DNA of 64,000 nucleotides from assembly GCA_035610835.1 (NCBI GenBank), contig CM069448.1, positions 7,937,607-8,001,606 of the forward strand, written 5' to 3'. Both the position numbers and the translations under genes were made by a program. This DNA is from Ophiura sarsii. Taxonomy: Eukaryota > Echinodermata > Ophiuroidea > Amphilepidida > Ophiuridae. This document shows, piece by piece, positions 46,144 to 58,471 of the stretch (within the stretch, counting starts at the first letter, position 1; each line of letters starts with the position of its first letter). A model generated the notes under the pieces. It did not search any database, was not told the origin of the DNA, and saw only the letters and a program-made list of their open reading frames with translations.

Positions 46144-46495
46144 TTGGTCAGGATTCAGGAATTCCATGTTCTAATATTCACAGTGCCCTTTGAACTCAAT
46201 CTTGAGAAAGCCCACAGAAGAAAATCTGACAAATGCGCCGCTATGGTTGCTGATATTCAGAACAATGATTTTGAGTGTGAGTTGGTCACCCTCGAAATTG
46301 GTAGCCGTGGTTACATATCCCCACAATCTTGGTAAACTTAAATTTATACTCAAACTGTGCAATATTCCCACTAATTTTAAAACATTGCGGGACAACATCA
46401 TCAAATTATCTATTCTGTCATCTTTCTCAATTTGTTCATGCTCACAAGGAACCCACATGGGACAATTATCCAACTCTCAACGTGCAATCATAATG
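46144..46495 (+). pseudogene. retroelement polyprotein C-terminal fragment, frameshifted
   Basis: The first frame reads TVPFELNLEKAHRRKSDK, then a DIQ phrase and LEIGSRGYISPQS, and meets a stop at about 46333. A second frame continues from LGKLKFILKLCNIPTNFKTL to LSILSSFSICS. Read across the shift, this matches a C-terminal module I associate with reverse-transcriptase polyproteins of marine invertebrates (E-L-TVPFE...AH.RK..KY, then E+G.RG++). The match is from memory. The frame break and lack of the catalytic domain make it dead. Confidence 0.5.
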
Positions 46496-46892
46496 TTTTA
46501 CTGCAGGGAATAAGTCCCTTATATATGGATATCTATTTTTAATGTTTTAACATGTCTGTTTTGTTTTCATTGTTCATTGTTGTGTTCAGTATATTTCCCC
46601 CATTATCCCTGCGTTCGTGTACCTAAACAGAGAACTGATCTGGGATTTACATGTTTTGTGTATCGAGCGACATCCAATATGTTATTGAGCCGGTTGGCCA
46701 TATTACAAAAAGCCCATTTCCCTGTATTATGATATCTCAGTCAGTGTCAGTGCAATGTTAATCAAACATGGATCTATGCTAAAACAAAACCGGGAATATT
46801 ATATTGCATACATGTACATTTAATTCGGGAATTGTTACGCCCTTCGCCATCTGTTTTGGGGGAAAACGCCTGCCTGTTTAATGCTGCGAATG
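46496..46892. other. no gene recognised
   Basis: No frame or repeat supported. Confidence 0.4.
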
Positions 46893-47080
46893 AGTGGGTC
46901 ACGTGATATGAAATGTCTGTGTCTATCGAATTATTGCAATATACACATGTTTCATTTTAGGCGACTAGACAGTTTTGAAATATATAAGTGGGTCACGTGA
47001 TATGAAATGTCTGTGTCTATCGAATTATTTCAATAAACACATGGTTCATTTTAGGCGGCTAGACAGTTTTGAAATCTAGT
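46893..47080. repeat. 94-bp tandem duplication
   Basis: Two consecutive copies beginning AGTGGGTCACGTGATATGAA and ending CAGTTTTGAAAT, with six or so differences. Each contains a CACGTG E-box core. Confidence 0.9.
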
Positions 47081-48089
47081 TTAGTTGACGTAAGACTATA
47101 GGGAGCCATTCTACTTATATTACCAATACCGTGTATAATATCGTCTTGTAACGATTGCGATTCCGTCACAGCATGCCCAGGTCCCAGACGATATTATTAA
47201 TTGTACCATGTTTTTGATCCACAGGCATTGTGTCTTTGCTTGTGCGGGTAACGCGAACCTTTTTCGTAATCGTAGGCCTGTGGAATGATATCGATTTCAG
47301 TTTGTTGACATATCAGCTTTGAACCAGTTCCGAGATATTATGGTAAGTTTATAGATATGAAACTGTAGTTTTCAGGGGTATGTCGGTACACGGAAATATG
47401 ATTTTGTCTTAATTCCGGCTTCAAATGTCTCTTGACACCTTAAACATTGTTTAAAGGCACTGCAACCATTTAAGTGTGGTCAGGATGCAATGCCAAGTCA
47501 AGCGTGCCATGTAGTGTGATCTTTCCTCCATTTATTTTACACAGAATTCAAATTGGGAACCCTAATCTTTAAAGGGACACAATGTCATGTTGATTTTTTT
47601 TAAATTTTAATTAATTTACTTCAGAATTCAAGATGCACATTAAAAATTGCCATTACTGTTGTTTCTACTAAAAATAAAAAAACACCAGCAAAACTTGATT
47701 AAAGGTATATGACCCGATCACTTTTTGGGGGCTATGATTTTTTTTCACATCAAAATATTTTGATATCAGAAGAATCCCTCTTTTTTTCTCATGTCTGTAA
47801 AATCTTAGGGGCCAGAAATGTTCCATTTAGAAATTATAGGCAAAAATGTGGTGAATTACTGCCAAAGGTGGTTAACCACCAGCCAGTTTGTGTACTTCTC
47901 AATGGGCAACATAATTGTGACCCTCCTTGTGATTCTAAAACAAGAACTATTGCAGTTATGCAACTCAAACTTTGGAATGTGACACATTTAAGGATGACCT
48001 TCCATATGAAACAGAAAACATCAAGTTGAAAATCGGGCCAGCAATCGGAACAACTACCTTTAAAACAATATTTTAAATATGTTGGAATA
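47081..48089. other. no gene recognised
   Basis: A 106-codon plus-strand frame at 47709-48029 has no recognised domain. Confidence 0.4.
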
Positions 48090-48097
48090 CCATACCC

Positions 48098-48674
48098 CAG
48101 GGCTCGCGTTCTTGCGCGTCCTCGCGTCCTAGGACCCCTTATTTTCTTGTTGGACGATAATGGACGCGTAAGTTTACATATTGAACTTCACTAACGGGTC
48201 CCAATCGAAAATAAAGGGACCCCTTAAATCTGACGATGTATGGACGTGGAAACCTTAAGACATTCTGAAAATTGTCAATCTCCATCCTGTGCCTACATTT
48301 TAAATTTATTAATGTCCGTAAAAGATAAATACAATGCAATTCCTGTATTGTTGTTAAACACACTAAATCGCTTCCGAATTGCTTCCGCAAAAGTTTCAAG
48401 CGATTTCCAAAACATTCTATATACATTATAAGTATCTTCTACTGATTAACATGGACACGACATAGGTACATATGAGTTACATGATCTTACGCTAGTGTGC
48501 GTATGTGTTAGCGACTGTTTGTCTCTAAAAAAAATGTTGACCATTTTCAAAGGCTCAAACTTCAGGACCCCTTATATTTCTGGGGGACCCCTTAAATTTA
48601 GTTGTTGCAGTCCTTAAAGGGTCCTGAAAAATGCAAATGGGACTCCTCACATTTTTGAGCCAGTGCTACCCCTG
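48098..48674. mobile_element. 577-bp hAT-type element with perfect 8-bp target duplication
   Basis: CCATACCC flanks both sides (48090-48097 and 48675-48682). Ends CAGGGCTCGCGTTC and GAGCCAGTGCTACCCCTG (inverse CAGGGGTAGCACTGGCTC) are hAT-like. Subterminal GGACCCCTTA phrases recur in both orientations. There is no transposase, so it is non-autonomous. Confidence 0.88.
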
Positions 48675-48774
48675 CCATACCCTAACCATGTAAAATGCTG
48701 GTTGCGGGTCTACCAGCATTTTTGAATCGAGGAGGGGTCCCCGCAAGCAAATCATTGTTCATTTTATGTTAGAC

Positions 48775-49053
48775 AAATCGCGTAGATATATGGAACAAAA
48801 CATCATCCTATGTCAAAAACGACTAAATCCGCACTCTCTTCATGCACTTATTAAAATTCGCGGTGATCGAAAGTCCCGGTGTCGATGAAGCCATAGTTAT
48901 ACAATGCACTTACGCAAATTTGAACACCAATAACCATGACGTCATCGAGACCGGGACTTTCGATTGCCACGAATTTTAAAAATTGCATGTTCAGAGATAG
49001 CAGGTTTTATTCGTTTTTGTGATGATATTTTGTTCTATATAAGTAGGCGATTT
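48775..49053. mobile_element. 279-bp foldback element
   Basis: Arms of about 120 bp, ends AAATCGCGTA and TAGGCGATTT. Paired landmarks: GGAACAAAACATCATC, AAAAACGA, TTCATGCA, AAAATTCG and GATCGAAAGTCCCGGT with their inverses on the right. The arms are diverged by about one base in eight. Confidence 0.8.
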
Positions 49054-50110
49054 GGGCTCGATCATTATTTTTTTAAACATATAATTGCATAATGTTGTGC
49101 TTGCGTCCCTCCTATTCTAAAAGTATTTTCATAAATATGTAAACAATTACAAAACTACATATCACAAAGTCAAATAGACTTTTGTATTGCATGAGTCAAA
49201 GCCGAGTGTGATGGAACAATCAAAGACCTGACCGAGGAATATAGTTTACTTTAGGCATGAAATAATGTTTTATTATGATATCACGTATTATTTCAAGCAA
49301 TGGGATACATAATTATCACAAGGTTGAAATCAGACCTGGATTATCATACAATACATTATTGAAACATGTTTTACCTAATATACGTGTTATACAACTGTAT
49401 GGTGGTATAACGAATACAACAAATAACTTGAGATTTTCAGCGAGACAAATTTGATCAAAACAACGTCAAATTAGTATTCACATCAGCACACTATATGAAA
49501 TTCGATCTAAATCAATTGAGAACATCTTGGCATTCCCGATATTAAAACATACATGGATGATGTACTCGACATGCCTGTCACACACGTGATATATCATCCC
49601 GCTGCCAAGTAGCTGTAGCTATACTACGGAATTTAGAATGAACATCCATGCATGAAAGACTGACAAAAATAGGCAAAATTGCGTGAAAATCGGGAAACTA
49701 AAAGGGTAACAACTGCGCCGAGATCGTGGTAAGAAAGAGCGATATTTGGACAATGATATTCTCAATCATGCAAAAGTCTGAAAACGCTCATGTGTGTATA
49801 ATTGAAACCTTACTTTTACGCTCGAGTTTATCTCAATGTTGAGCTGAATAAGTATTGCCCTGTCAGCATGGGTTTTCCTCCGGAACACCATGTGGACTTA
49901 GTAAAGAAAGATCTTGGATAATGATCCCGGGTAAGGATCCTCGTTGGTAGGAGGCTATTTTATACATCAGAGCAAACCAACCATCACTCAACAATGACGG
50001 GGGCTGATACCGACTGCCGAGCGTCTATTGACCCGATCCTGACGTCACATTTCCGAAAGGTCAAGTCCGACAGTTCGAGTCATTTTCGTCTGCTGATGAA
50101 AGGTGTAGCA
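49054..50110. other. no gene recognised
   Basis: No supported feature. Confidence 0.4.
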
Positions 50111-50111
50111 T

Positions 50112-50441
50112 TTAGTTATTATTTATTTGGGCTCAACGACCCTGGATAACCCAATAAAGCCTCGTAGAAGCTTATTTCCATTGGGGTCAATTAGATGTGT
50201 GAACAGATACAGACCAGGATGATCCCTACCCTTTACGAAAGAGTCTGTAACCTTTAACGTGCTCAGGTGTTGCACTTCCGATGAACGGTACCACCATTTA
50301 TACGTGACTTCCGAACCACGAGGCAATTGAGACTAAGTACCTTGCCCAAGGATACAAACACGTTGGCCGTATAGCGGGGGCTAGAACTCACAACCTTTGA
50401 TTATGAATCCTACGTGCTATCCACTAGACCACATATGCTCC
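50112..50441 (-). mobile_element. tRNA-derived SINE with conserved central core
   Basis: On the minus strand: head GTGGTCTAGTGGATAGCACG (A box), loop TTCATAA, and GGTTGTGAGTTCTAGCC (weak B box). Then CCTTGGGCAAGGTACTTAGT, a core phrase like that of deuterostome DeuSINE-type elements, a ~200-bp body, and an AAATAAATAATAA tail near 50118. Orientation and 3' tail agree. Family assignment is from memory. Confidence 0.7.
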
Positions 50442-51971
50442 CTGAAAATTCAGGTAATTATTATCTTGTGTTGAGAACAAAAGATCAATTTCAAATTATT
50501 CACTTAAATTCATTGTCATTATCGTAAAGATTTCGTCATTACAAACGGTTGAAAAATATGAACATGAACAATTGGTACAATCTGTTTATACTTGTATATG
50601 CAATGATCGGCCCGCGGCAGCTTGCCATTTCCCCCTCCCCGATGCGCCGGAATAAATTAGATTCACCATGTATAACCATGACAAAACATGGGTAATCGGC
50701 GTATTTCCACAGCCAGATTCTCAATTTTACATGTTTAATTAAGGTTGATATCAAAAACAACCAATACGGACTATTTCTTACAGGTGTTTAAACAGTGCAC
50801 ATGTATAGAACCACCCACAACATAAATTTATTGCTAGACTTTGTTTTCCTGCTATATATTCATCAACTTGGAAAGGTTATATGCATCGACTATAATATAG
50901 GACACTTATATGTATAAAGAACTAGAAACACCGCCTACACAATTCATTTGACATTACCCGCGGCAAATCAGTGTTAGTTTATCATGTTTATACGGTATAT
51001 TTAGATATGTCAACCATGATCGGACAAATGTTTGATGATGAAAGCCACGAGTCTGGAATAAAAATAGAAGGGAGATAAATAGCGTGAAAACAACTAATGC
51101 CCTAATGTTATTGCCATATTTATCTCCATCTTTTATTTTAGCTCTAATATTATAACGTTTGGCTTGCCAAGTTGATGCACCGAACATATCGAAGTTCTTT
51201 TTCTTTCTGATCATCCTTTAACGATATAATTAATGTATACGGTTTGAGACTTTGGTCAGCTACTGTTTAATACCTTGTTATCCAAGACTGTATGTCATCT
51301 GCGAAAGAGATGTGATAATTGAAAATGATGCACTCATGTCTGCAACGTGTCCTGCATACAAAATCGATATCGAATAATCCGCGCGCTCCCGTGTAATAGC
51401 AAGATCACAAGCTGCCCGAGTAAGCGAAAACCAAAGCCAAAAGTCGAAATTCATTGTCATGTCTTTCTAACCGGCCGTAGCAGGAGACATAGTCCCCTGG
51501 AGCCACAGTCACACCCCCCCCCCCCCCCCCCCCCCCCCGTACAGTAACTTATAAAGGTTGGTATACAATCACTCCTTTCTACACGAAACACTATATTACT
51601 ACACTTATAAACTGGACAATTATAAGTTTCACGCTTCATTCCGCGTATCTGTACATGGAGGCCGGACTATGGTTCCAGGGGGTATGGCTCCTTTCATAAC
51701 TATGACTTTGAGGCAACTCCATTACGATGATGAAATGTCCAAATGTTTTATTGAGTATAGGCCCCATGCTAATGTATTGAAATATAGAGCTATACTGGAT
51801 TTTTTTATATTTGATTAGAATTCGTTGAGTACAGACAGATACTATAGTAGATGTTCATAAAATGTAATAGTTTCGCACGGCTATTGCCCTTCAGAAACAC
51901 CGTTTCAATTTAAAGTACACTTCGAATGTTTTCACCAATATCACCACCGTATAAATAGACCCGTAACAATG
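50442..51971. other. no gene recognised; contains poly-C tract 51515-51538
   Basis: Short frames only. The poly-C run near 51515 lacks the CAGTGGCG context seen elsewhere. Confidence 0.4.
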
Positions 51972-53114
51972 CAATGGTCATTTTCCCGTTCCGCGGACCC
52001 ATGCAAGTGCATTAAGTGACAATTTGCCGCTCGACCTTGCTGGATATAAAATGAATTGATATATACCCTTAACATGTCAATGGTCATTTTCCCGTTCCGC
52101 GGACCCATGCAAGTGCGTTAAGTGACAATTTTCCGCTCGTCCTTGCTGGATATAAAATGAATTGATATATACCCTTAACATGTCAATGGTCATTTTCCCG
52201 TTCCGCGGACCCATGCAAGTGCATTAAGTGACAATTTGCCGCTCGTCCTTGCTGGATATAAAATGAATTGATATATACCCTTAACATGTCAATGGTCATT
52301 TTCCCGTTCCGCGGACCCATGCAAGTGCGTTAAGTGACAATTTGCCGCTCGACCTTGCTGGATATAAAATGAATTGATATATACCCTTAACATGTCAATG
52401 GTCATTTTCCCGTTCCGCGGACCCATGCAAGTGCATTAAGTGACAATTTGCCGCTCGTCCTTGCTGGATATAAAATGAATTGATATATACCCTTAACATG
52501 TCAATGGTCATTTTCCCGTTCCGCGGACCCATGCAAGTGCATTAAGTGACAATTTGCCGCTCGTCCTTGCTGGATATAAAATGAATTGATATATACCCTT
52601 AACATGTCAATGGTCATTTTCCCGTTCCGCGGACCCATGCAAGTGCATTAAGTGACAATTTGCCGCTCGTCCTTGCTGGATATAAAATGAATTGATATAT
52701 ACCCTTAACATGTCAATGGTCATTTTCCCGTTCCGCGGACCCATGCAAGTGCATTAAGTGACAATTTGCCGCTCGTCCTTGCTGGATATAAAATGAATTG
52801 ATATATACCCTTAACATGTCAATGGTCATTTTCCCGTTCCGCGGACCCATGCAAGTGCGTTAAGTGACAATTTGCCGCTCGTCCTTGCTGGATATAAAAT
52901 GAATTGATATATACCCTTAACATGTCAATGGTCATTTTCCCGTTCCGCGGACCCATGCAAGTGCGTTAAGTGACAATTTGCCGCTCGTCCTTGCTGGATA
53001 TAAAATGAATTGATATATACCCTTAACATGTCAATGGTCATTTTCCCGTTCCGCGGACCCATGCAAGTGCATTAAGTGACAATTTGCCGCTCGACCTTGC
53101 TGGATATAAAATGA
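51972..53114. repeat. 106-bp satellite, 10.8 nearly identical copies
   Basis: Unit starts CAATGGTCATTTTCCCGTTC and includes CGCGGACCCATGCAAGTGC and GGATATAAAATGAATTGATA. The period is exactly 106 throughout. Differences are limited to a few sites, chiefly A/G in GTGC(A/G)TTAAG and A/T in CTCG(A/T)CCTT. The array ends cleanly at AAAATGAATGGACTAATTA. Confidence 0.97.
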
Positions 53115-54177
53115 ATGGACTAATTATAGAGGCAACAACATATATATATATAACGTCTACAGGTAAAACAGGTAAGGACAACAATGGGAAATGCTCTAAT
53201 ATTTAGGCCAAACTTGAATCATTACAAGTCATTTTGGTTATTTCTTCAACATTTCATTACAGTCGGAATTCCAGATTTTGTTATCCCATGGATCCATTCC
53301 ACATTTCCGTAATGACAAATTCATTTTAGGTGCATATTTTCATGTACAGTAATTAATTAATTTCAATGGACGTAGACACTATTGGTGGGCAATAAGTTGA
53401 ACAAGAAAATAAGCCGTCATACCAAAATGGACGTATGGAGAGTTATCACATAAACACATATGATATTACCCATAATGCATGCGTATCAGATTCAATGATT
53501 TACTCTGCATCAAAACTGACGCAGAATAGTGAACTAGTCCCCCAACCTAACTATGAAATTAAAATTCTCCGGAACATTAACAGCATAGTCAGGGATTTCC
53601 CTCACATCAAAACTGACGCAAAGAGTTGCGCTATTTGACCAGTGAGCAATCTATACAAGCATAAACCGGCCTCATCAAATCAAAGTTGACGCACCTTTAT
53701 AAATTGACGCGGGATATAATACGAACACGGTGCACCTGATAAGGAGAAATGAAAGATGGCATCTCATATTATATCTTTTCTGCTGCTTCTTTTGCCCGTA
53801 GCGACATTGAACCTGAAATATGCTACGGGTCCTCTACCGTCGTTGTATTTCATCGACACGCTGGTTTTCGAGAGGTTTGACAAACCCGAAGCGTTATAAT
53901 ATATATATTCAGATTTTCCCCCGACTGCACCTGAAATTTTTCGATGTGATTGTGTATTCATTGCATTACGTTACTCGTGCGCAATTGAAGGGGCAATTTT
54001 GTCTAGATTTGGCAATATTTCAAAACAGGGAAGCCTAGTTTTAAAAGGGGATCAAATTAAAATCTACTTTTAACCTCCTTTTCGATCTAGAGTCCTCGAA
54101 ATGTTATTCCCAATCGACTATCTATATAATATCTATATCAAGACAGAAACCGACACCGTTGTCTCTGTTATGTATTG
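53115..54177. other. no gene recognised
   Basis: A (TA)n run at about 53140-53152 and small frames only. Several TTGACGC/ACTGACGCA phrases occur near 53515-53710. Confidence 0.4.
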
Positions 54178-54236
54178 TTTTGTTATGTTTTGTTTTGTTA
54201 TGATTTGTTTTGTTATGTTATGTTTTGTTATGTTTT
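54178..54236. repeat. TGTTTTGTTATG microsatellite
   Basis: Irregular TTTTG/TTATG units immediately before the LINE. A short piece of the same repeat follows the LINE at about 55997, so it may be the LINE's 3' repeat or its target. Confidence 0.8.
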
Positions 54237-54263
54237 GAATGCCATCAAAAACATTGATTCTGC

Positions 54264-55975
54264 TAGCTAAAGCTCTGCAACAAGATATGGCACACTCGGA
54301 TATGGCCTGAAGATTGGAGAAGAAAAAAATCTGTTTTCCTCACCCTACCCAAAAAAGGAGATGTCAGTGAATGCAAGAACAACAGAACGATAGCTCTTAT
54401 CCCACATGCCAGCAAAATTCTACTGCACATCCTTAATGAAAGACTGAGACCTCATCTCGAAAGAGAGCTTCCTCCAGAACAGGCTGGTTTTCGAAGAGGC
54501 CGTGGCACCAGAGACCATAGCTAATACTCGCCACATCATTGAAAAATGCAAGGAATACAAGCAAAAGGCATACCTTTGCTTCATAGATTACGCCAAAGCC
54601 TTTGACTGCGTGAGATATGGTTCTCTCTGGATTGCGCTACAAGCTCTAGGAGTCCCCAACCATATAGTTCAACTACTAAAAAGCCTCTATGACGGCCAAT
54701 TGGCTTGTGTGTGTATACTGCTCAGGGAGACAGCGACTGGTTCAACCTCGGCCAAGGTGAGAGGATGCATTCTTGGCGCACAATCTGTATGCCGAGCACA
54801 TCATGAAACATGTCCTTGATGGATTGACTGACTGCATATCAGTAGGTGGCTGGCGGCTTCACAACTTACGATATGCAAATGACACCACACTAAATTAGCC
54901 ACTAGCCAGAAAGAGTTAGGCATCTTACTGAAGAAGGTCAAAAATGAAAGTGAGAGCTTGGGCCTACGTCTCATGCAGGGATCAATGTGCAGCTTGAACC
55001 TACCCTCCTCAAGCATTCACCTGTATTCACCTTTCTTCCGGATAAATTAGGTCAAGATTAGGTCTATCCTGCAATTTGTAGGGTGAAGATTCACCTTAGT
55101 GCACCATGTTCGTTCAATAGTAATATGTGTGAGAAGTTGAAATATAGGTGAAGATTCACCATAGATTCACCTGTCCAATGTATAAATTAGTCTAAGATTC
55201 ACCTCTCCAGAAATATTACTAGGCAAAGATTAGGCGTCTTATCTTTGACTAACCTTGAGGAGGGTAGGTTCAAGATTCACATTGACGCCTGCATCAATGT
55301 TGCCAAAACAAAGTTCATGGTCATCGCCTCGGTGATGATGGAAACATTACCCCTCTTCTAGTTGACGGTCAAAATGTGGATCAGATCCAACAGTTCAATT
55401 TCCTCGGATCCCTCATCACTCAAGAAGGAGGATGTCATACAGAAACCAGGCGTCGTTTGGCTATGGCTAGATCTGCAATGAGACAGCTCTCAAAAATATG
55501 GGCTGACAGAGGCATCACTATATCGACCAAGGTATACGTCTTGTCAAACCACTCGTTTTCCATATATATTCCAACCTACGGTTGTGAATCCTGGACACTG
55601 ACAACTGCAAGCTGCAACAAAATTAATGCATTTGAAATGTGGTGTTGGCGCCGGATGCTAAGGATCCCCTGGGTCATGAAGAGAACCAATGCAAGTGTGC
55701 TTCAGGAGGTTGGTTTGAAGACAAGGCTACTTGGGCTGATCAATTCCCAAACTCTCTCTTATTTCGGTCATATTGCCAGACGCCAAGGAAACTGTCTAGA
55801 GAAGGTGATCATGCAGGGCAAGATTGAGGGTGCACGCAGACCAGGCCGGCCAAGGTCAAGTTGGTTTGACAGAATAAAGACTCTGGTTGGGCATCCTACT
55901 TCAGTCATTTATCGATTGGGTGCTGACCGACGGAAGTGGCGTGTCATCACCAAAGTCACGAGCTGTCAGTCATGA
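54264..55975 (+). pseudogene. decayed LINE reverse transcriptase with C-terminal tail
   Basis: Consecutive frames give WPEDWRRKKSVFLTLPKKGD, RTIALIPHASKILLHILNER, EQAGFRRGRGTRD, then (after a shift near 54525) FIDYAKAFDCV with the first catalytic Asp, AEHIMKHV, RYANDTT where RYADDT is expected, and finally FNFLGSLIT, GCESWTL, WCWRRMLRIPW, YFGHIARRQG and RRPGRPRSSW. This order is that of RTE/BovB-like or related LINEs. At least one frameshift, stops near 54532 and 54896, the D-to-N change in the catalytic box, and a MITE insertion at 54989 show it is dead. The endonuclease end is missing. Confidence 0.85.
54989..55292. mobile_element. 304-bp MITE inserted in the LINE
   Basis: TTGAACCTACCCTCCTCAAG (54994-55013) is the exact inverse of 55254-55273. 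ATCAATGT lies at 54981-54988 and 55293-55300, a candidate 8-bp target duplication; outer ends beginning GCAG on both sides fit a hAT-type element. The interior repeats AAGATTCACC phrases. Confidence 0.8.
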
Positions 55976-58045
55976 CAGAAAAACGTACCAACCACCATGT
56001 TTTGTTTTGTTATATACTCATGTCGAATTAGTCAATGAGTTTGAATAAGACGAACATGATTGCATCATTCACTATTTTATATGATCAAGAAATCGTTGGG
56101 AACACGATCTATACATTGCCTTCTTCTGAGATAAACTCGTTAACTCGTATTCCAAAAACGGTCCTGACTGAGCACATGTTAAAAGTATACTCCACCCGGA
56201 TTCTCCACCCATTATAGTGCGTTGACCCATTTATCGTAATATTATTTATATAATATCATCTTATATAACATGTCGTTATTACAAATGAAAAAGATAAATA
56301 TAAGCAGGTCAAGGCTGATTCTTTGTCAGTCGCATTAATAAAAATGTAATTCAATACATAGCGATTTTCTTGTCATGCACTTCATACTTCAGGTTACTGT
56401 GTTGAGGTTCAACATACGCTACAATCATATCTTATCCTGCATCGTATTAACCATCTGTGTACTATTCCATTAATAATACTGAGTCTGTAATTGATGAATT
56501 TGTATGATAAATCACCCGAGCGACTAATCAAATTAGAACTTATAGACTGTATTAGGCCGAACAAAGTATAATGCTTAATCATCTTGCAGGTACACCATAT
56601 AACCCCAACTTTAATTGGCCCAATAACAGTTGTGATACGACCTCTTGTAGCAAATCACCGAGCATTTTAAATGGAGGCTGGTAATTCTGTATATTAGATC
56701 TACCCATGGCGTTAATAATACTGGCAGACAGTGCAAGCATTATGTCAATATTTATCCATTGAGGGTATTTGTATCAAATGAAATCGTCTAGAACATTTAT
56801 CCCACAATAATTGAAGCATTCAATTGGCTATGATGATTAATAAATGTATAACCCTTGCTCTTTCTCGAGGTTCAGTCTCGCCGTGAGTGTTCACATCAAA
56901 ATGTCATTGGTTTCGGAAACATTTGAACACCCTTCGGCGAGACTGAATCGCGAGAACGACCGAGCTAGGGCCGAGGGTCTGTTTTATTGATACGTTGGGA
57001 CTTTCTTCTCTTTGCAGAATTGGTCTATGGACGCAATCAGAATATGTGTTCATGTCCAAACTTACGCTGAACAGAGTATCCCTCGTTGTTGTGCTCTGGT
57101 TTTCATTTTAATGATAACTGAGTTCCATTTGGCACGCAAAGATGCATGACTGCATGCAGTTTATGACTATGCATCATGGTTCATCATCATTACTGATACA
57201 CTCATTTGTTTCTAATAAAAAATCAGATCCCCTTTCATAACTGTCAAATCTTAATGATTCATAAAACAGGTATGTGTATGATGGATTCATATATCATGCA
57301 TAGTATATATTCATGCCGAAAAAAAACCGAATGGATATTTGTGGCTATTAAAAACATCTTCACATTTTATAGTTCCATTCCAATGATACTGCATCGTTAA
57401 TGCATCATCATGTACAGGTACAAAGTGTATCACCACGGAATTATTTTCTCAAACATTCACATTTGTTTACAGCATAAAATGCATTTTGAGTATTACACTT
57501 TTTAATATCATCAGATTCCATAAATGATTTCATTTAGTACTTGTTTTGCTTCACAAAGGGGTCAAAAGGTCAAATGTAATAGGCCTATAAATAGAGGCAT
57601 AATAACATCAAATGGGATATAACCCCTGTATATGTGGGTATGAACTGTTAAAAATGACATCCCTGTAAGCAGACAAACTATTTGATGCCATATGCAAAAG
57701 GTCAACGACCTTTTTACGTTTTGCCTGATAACTCTGTAACCAAACATCATATATGGGGGGGGGGGTGACCCCCTGTATTGGATCCCATATTTAATTACGT
57801 TCAGACCCCCTTGCCGCGAGCCAAAACAAAATGCACTCGTAATTGTTCTGAACATTTATATCTACAGAAGTCAAGTCCAACTTTGCTTTTAGCAAATATT
57901 TAGCTTCGAAATTCATTATGTATAGCCTTCATACTGGCCCCTACCCCTACTAAATATGTATCAGATTATAATAACGTACATGTACAAGATGAAGAGAGTT
58001 GGTTACAAATTGGGAAGTATCACTATAGGAAATTAATACATAGGT
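55976..58045. other. no gene recognised; one hairpin at 56864-56953
   Basis: CTCGAGGTTCAGTCTCGCC (56864 on) and GGCGAGACTGAATCGCGAG (56935-56953) form an imperfect stem around ATGTCATTGG. Otherwise AT-rich DNA with short frames of no recognised kind. Confidence 0.5.
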
Positions 58046-58241
58046 TATTCCAGTTAAAGTCCATACACCCCCTATGGAAGACATAGCCTTACTCTTCCAC
58101 ACAGGGTGTGTAGATTTCATCCTATATGCAGGTAACTCCGTTTGAAATTCACACTCCCTGTGAGGAAAATTAAGTTAATGTTTTCCATGTAGGCATGATA
58201 CCATGATGATAGGGGTGTATGGATTTTCAACACGGAATTAT
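58046..58241. mobile_element. ~196-bp MITE, TATTCCAG...CCATACACCCC ends
   Basis: Left TATTCCAGTTAAAGTCCATA then CACCCC; right AGGGGTGTATGGATTTTCAA then a decayed GGAATTA. The type is common as a short TIR element in marine deuterostome genomes (recalled). Confidence 0.6.
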
Positions 58242-58471
58242 ATGGAGTAGCAATTTGACACTAGTCTAAAGATAGTTATCATTGCAAACAAAATCGATGT
58301 TTCCATTAGAAACAGGCCAAACTCATTGGGTCGAGAAAAAAAGAAAAGACAAAAAATTAGGCCTTTAAAATAATACATGTACAAAGAATAAGAATCACAA
58401 ACACACACAAAAAACAGCTGAAAAAAGGATCAGGTACAATGGAAGTGTATTATACAAGACATCCAAACAGC

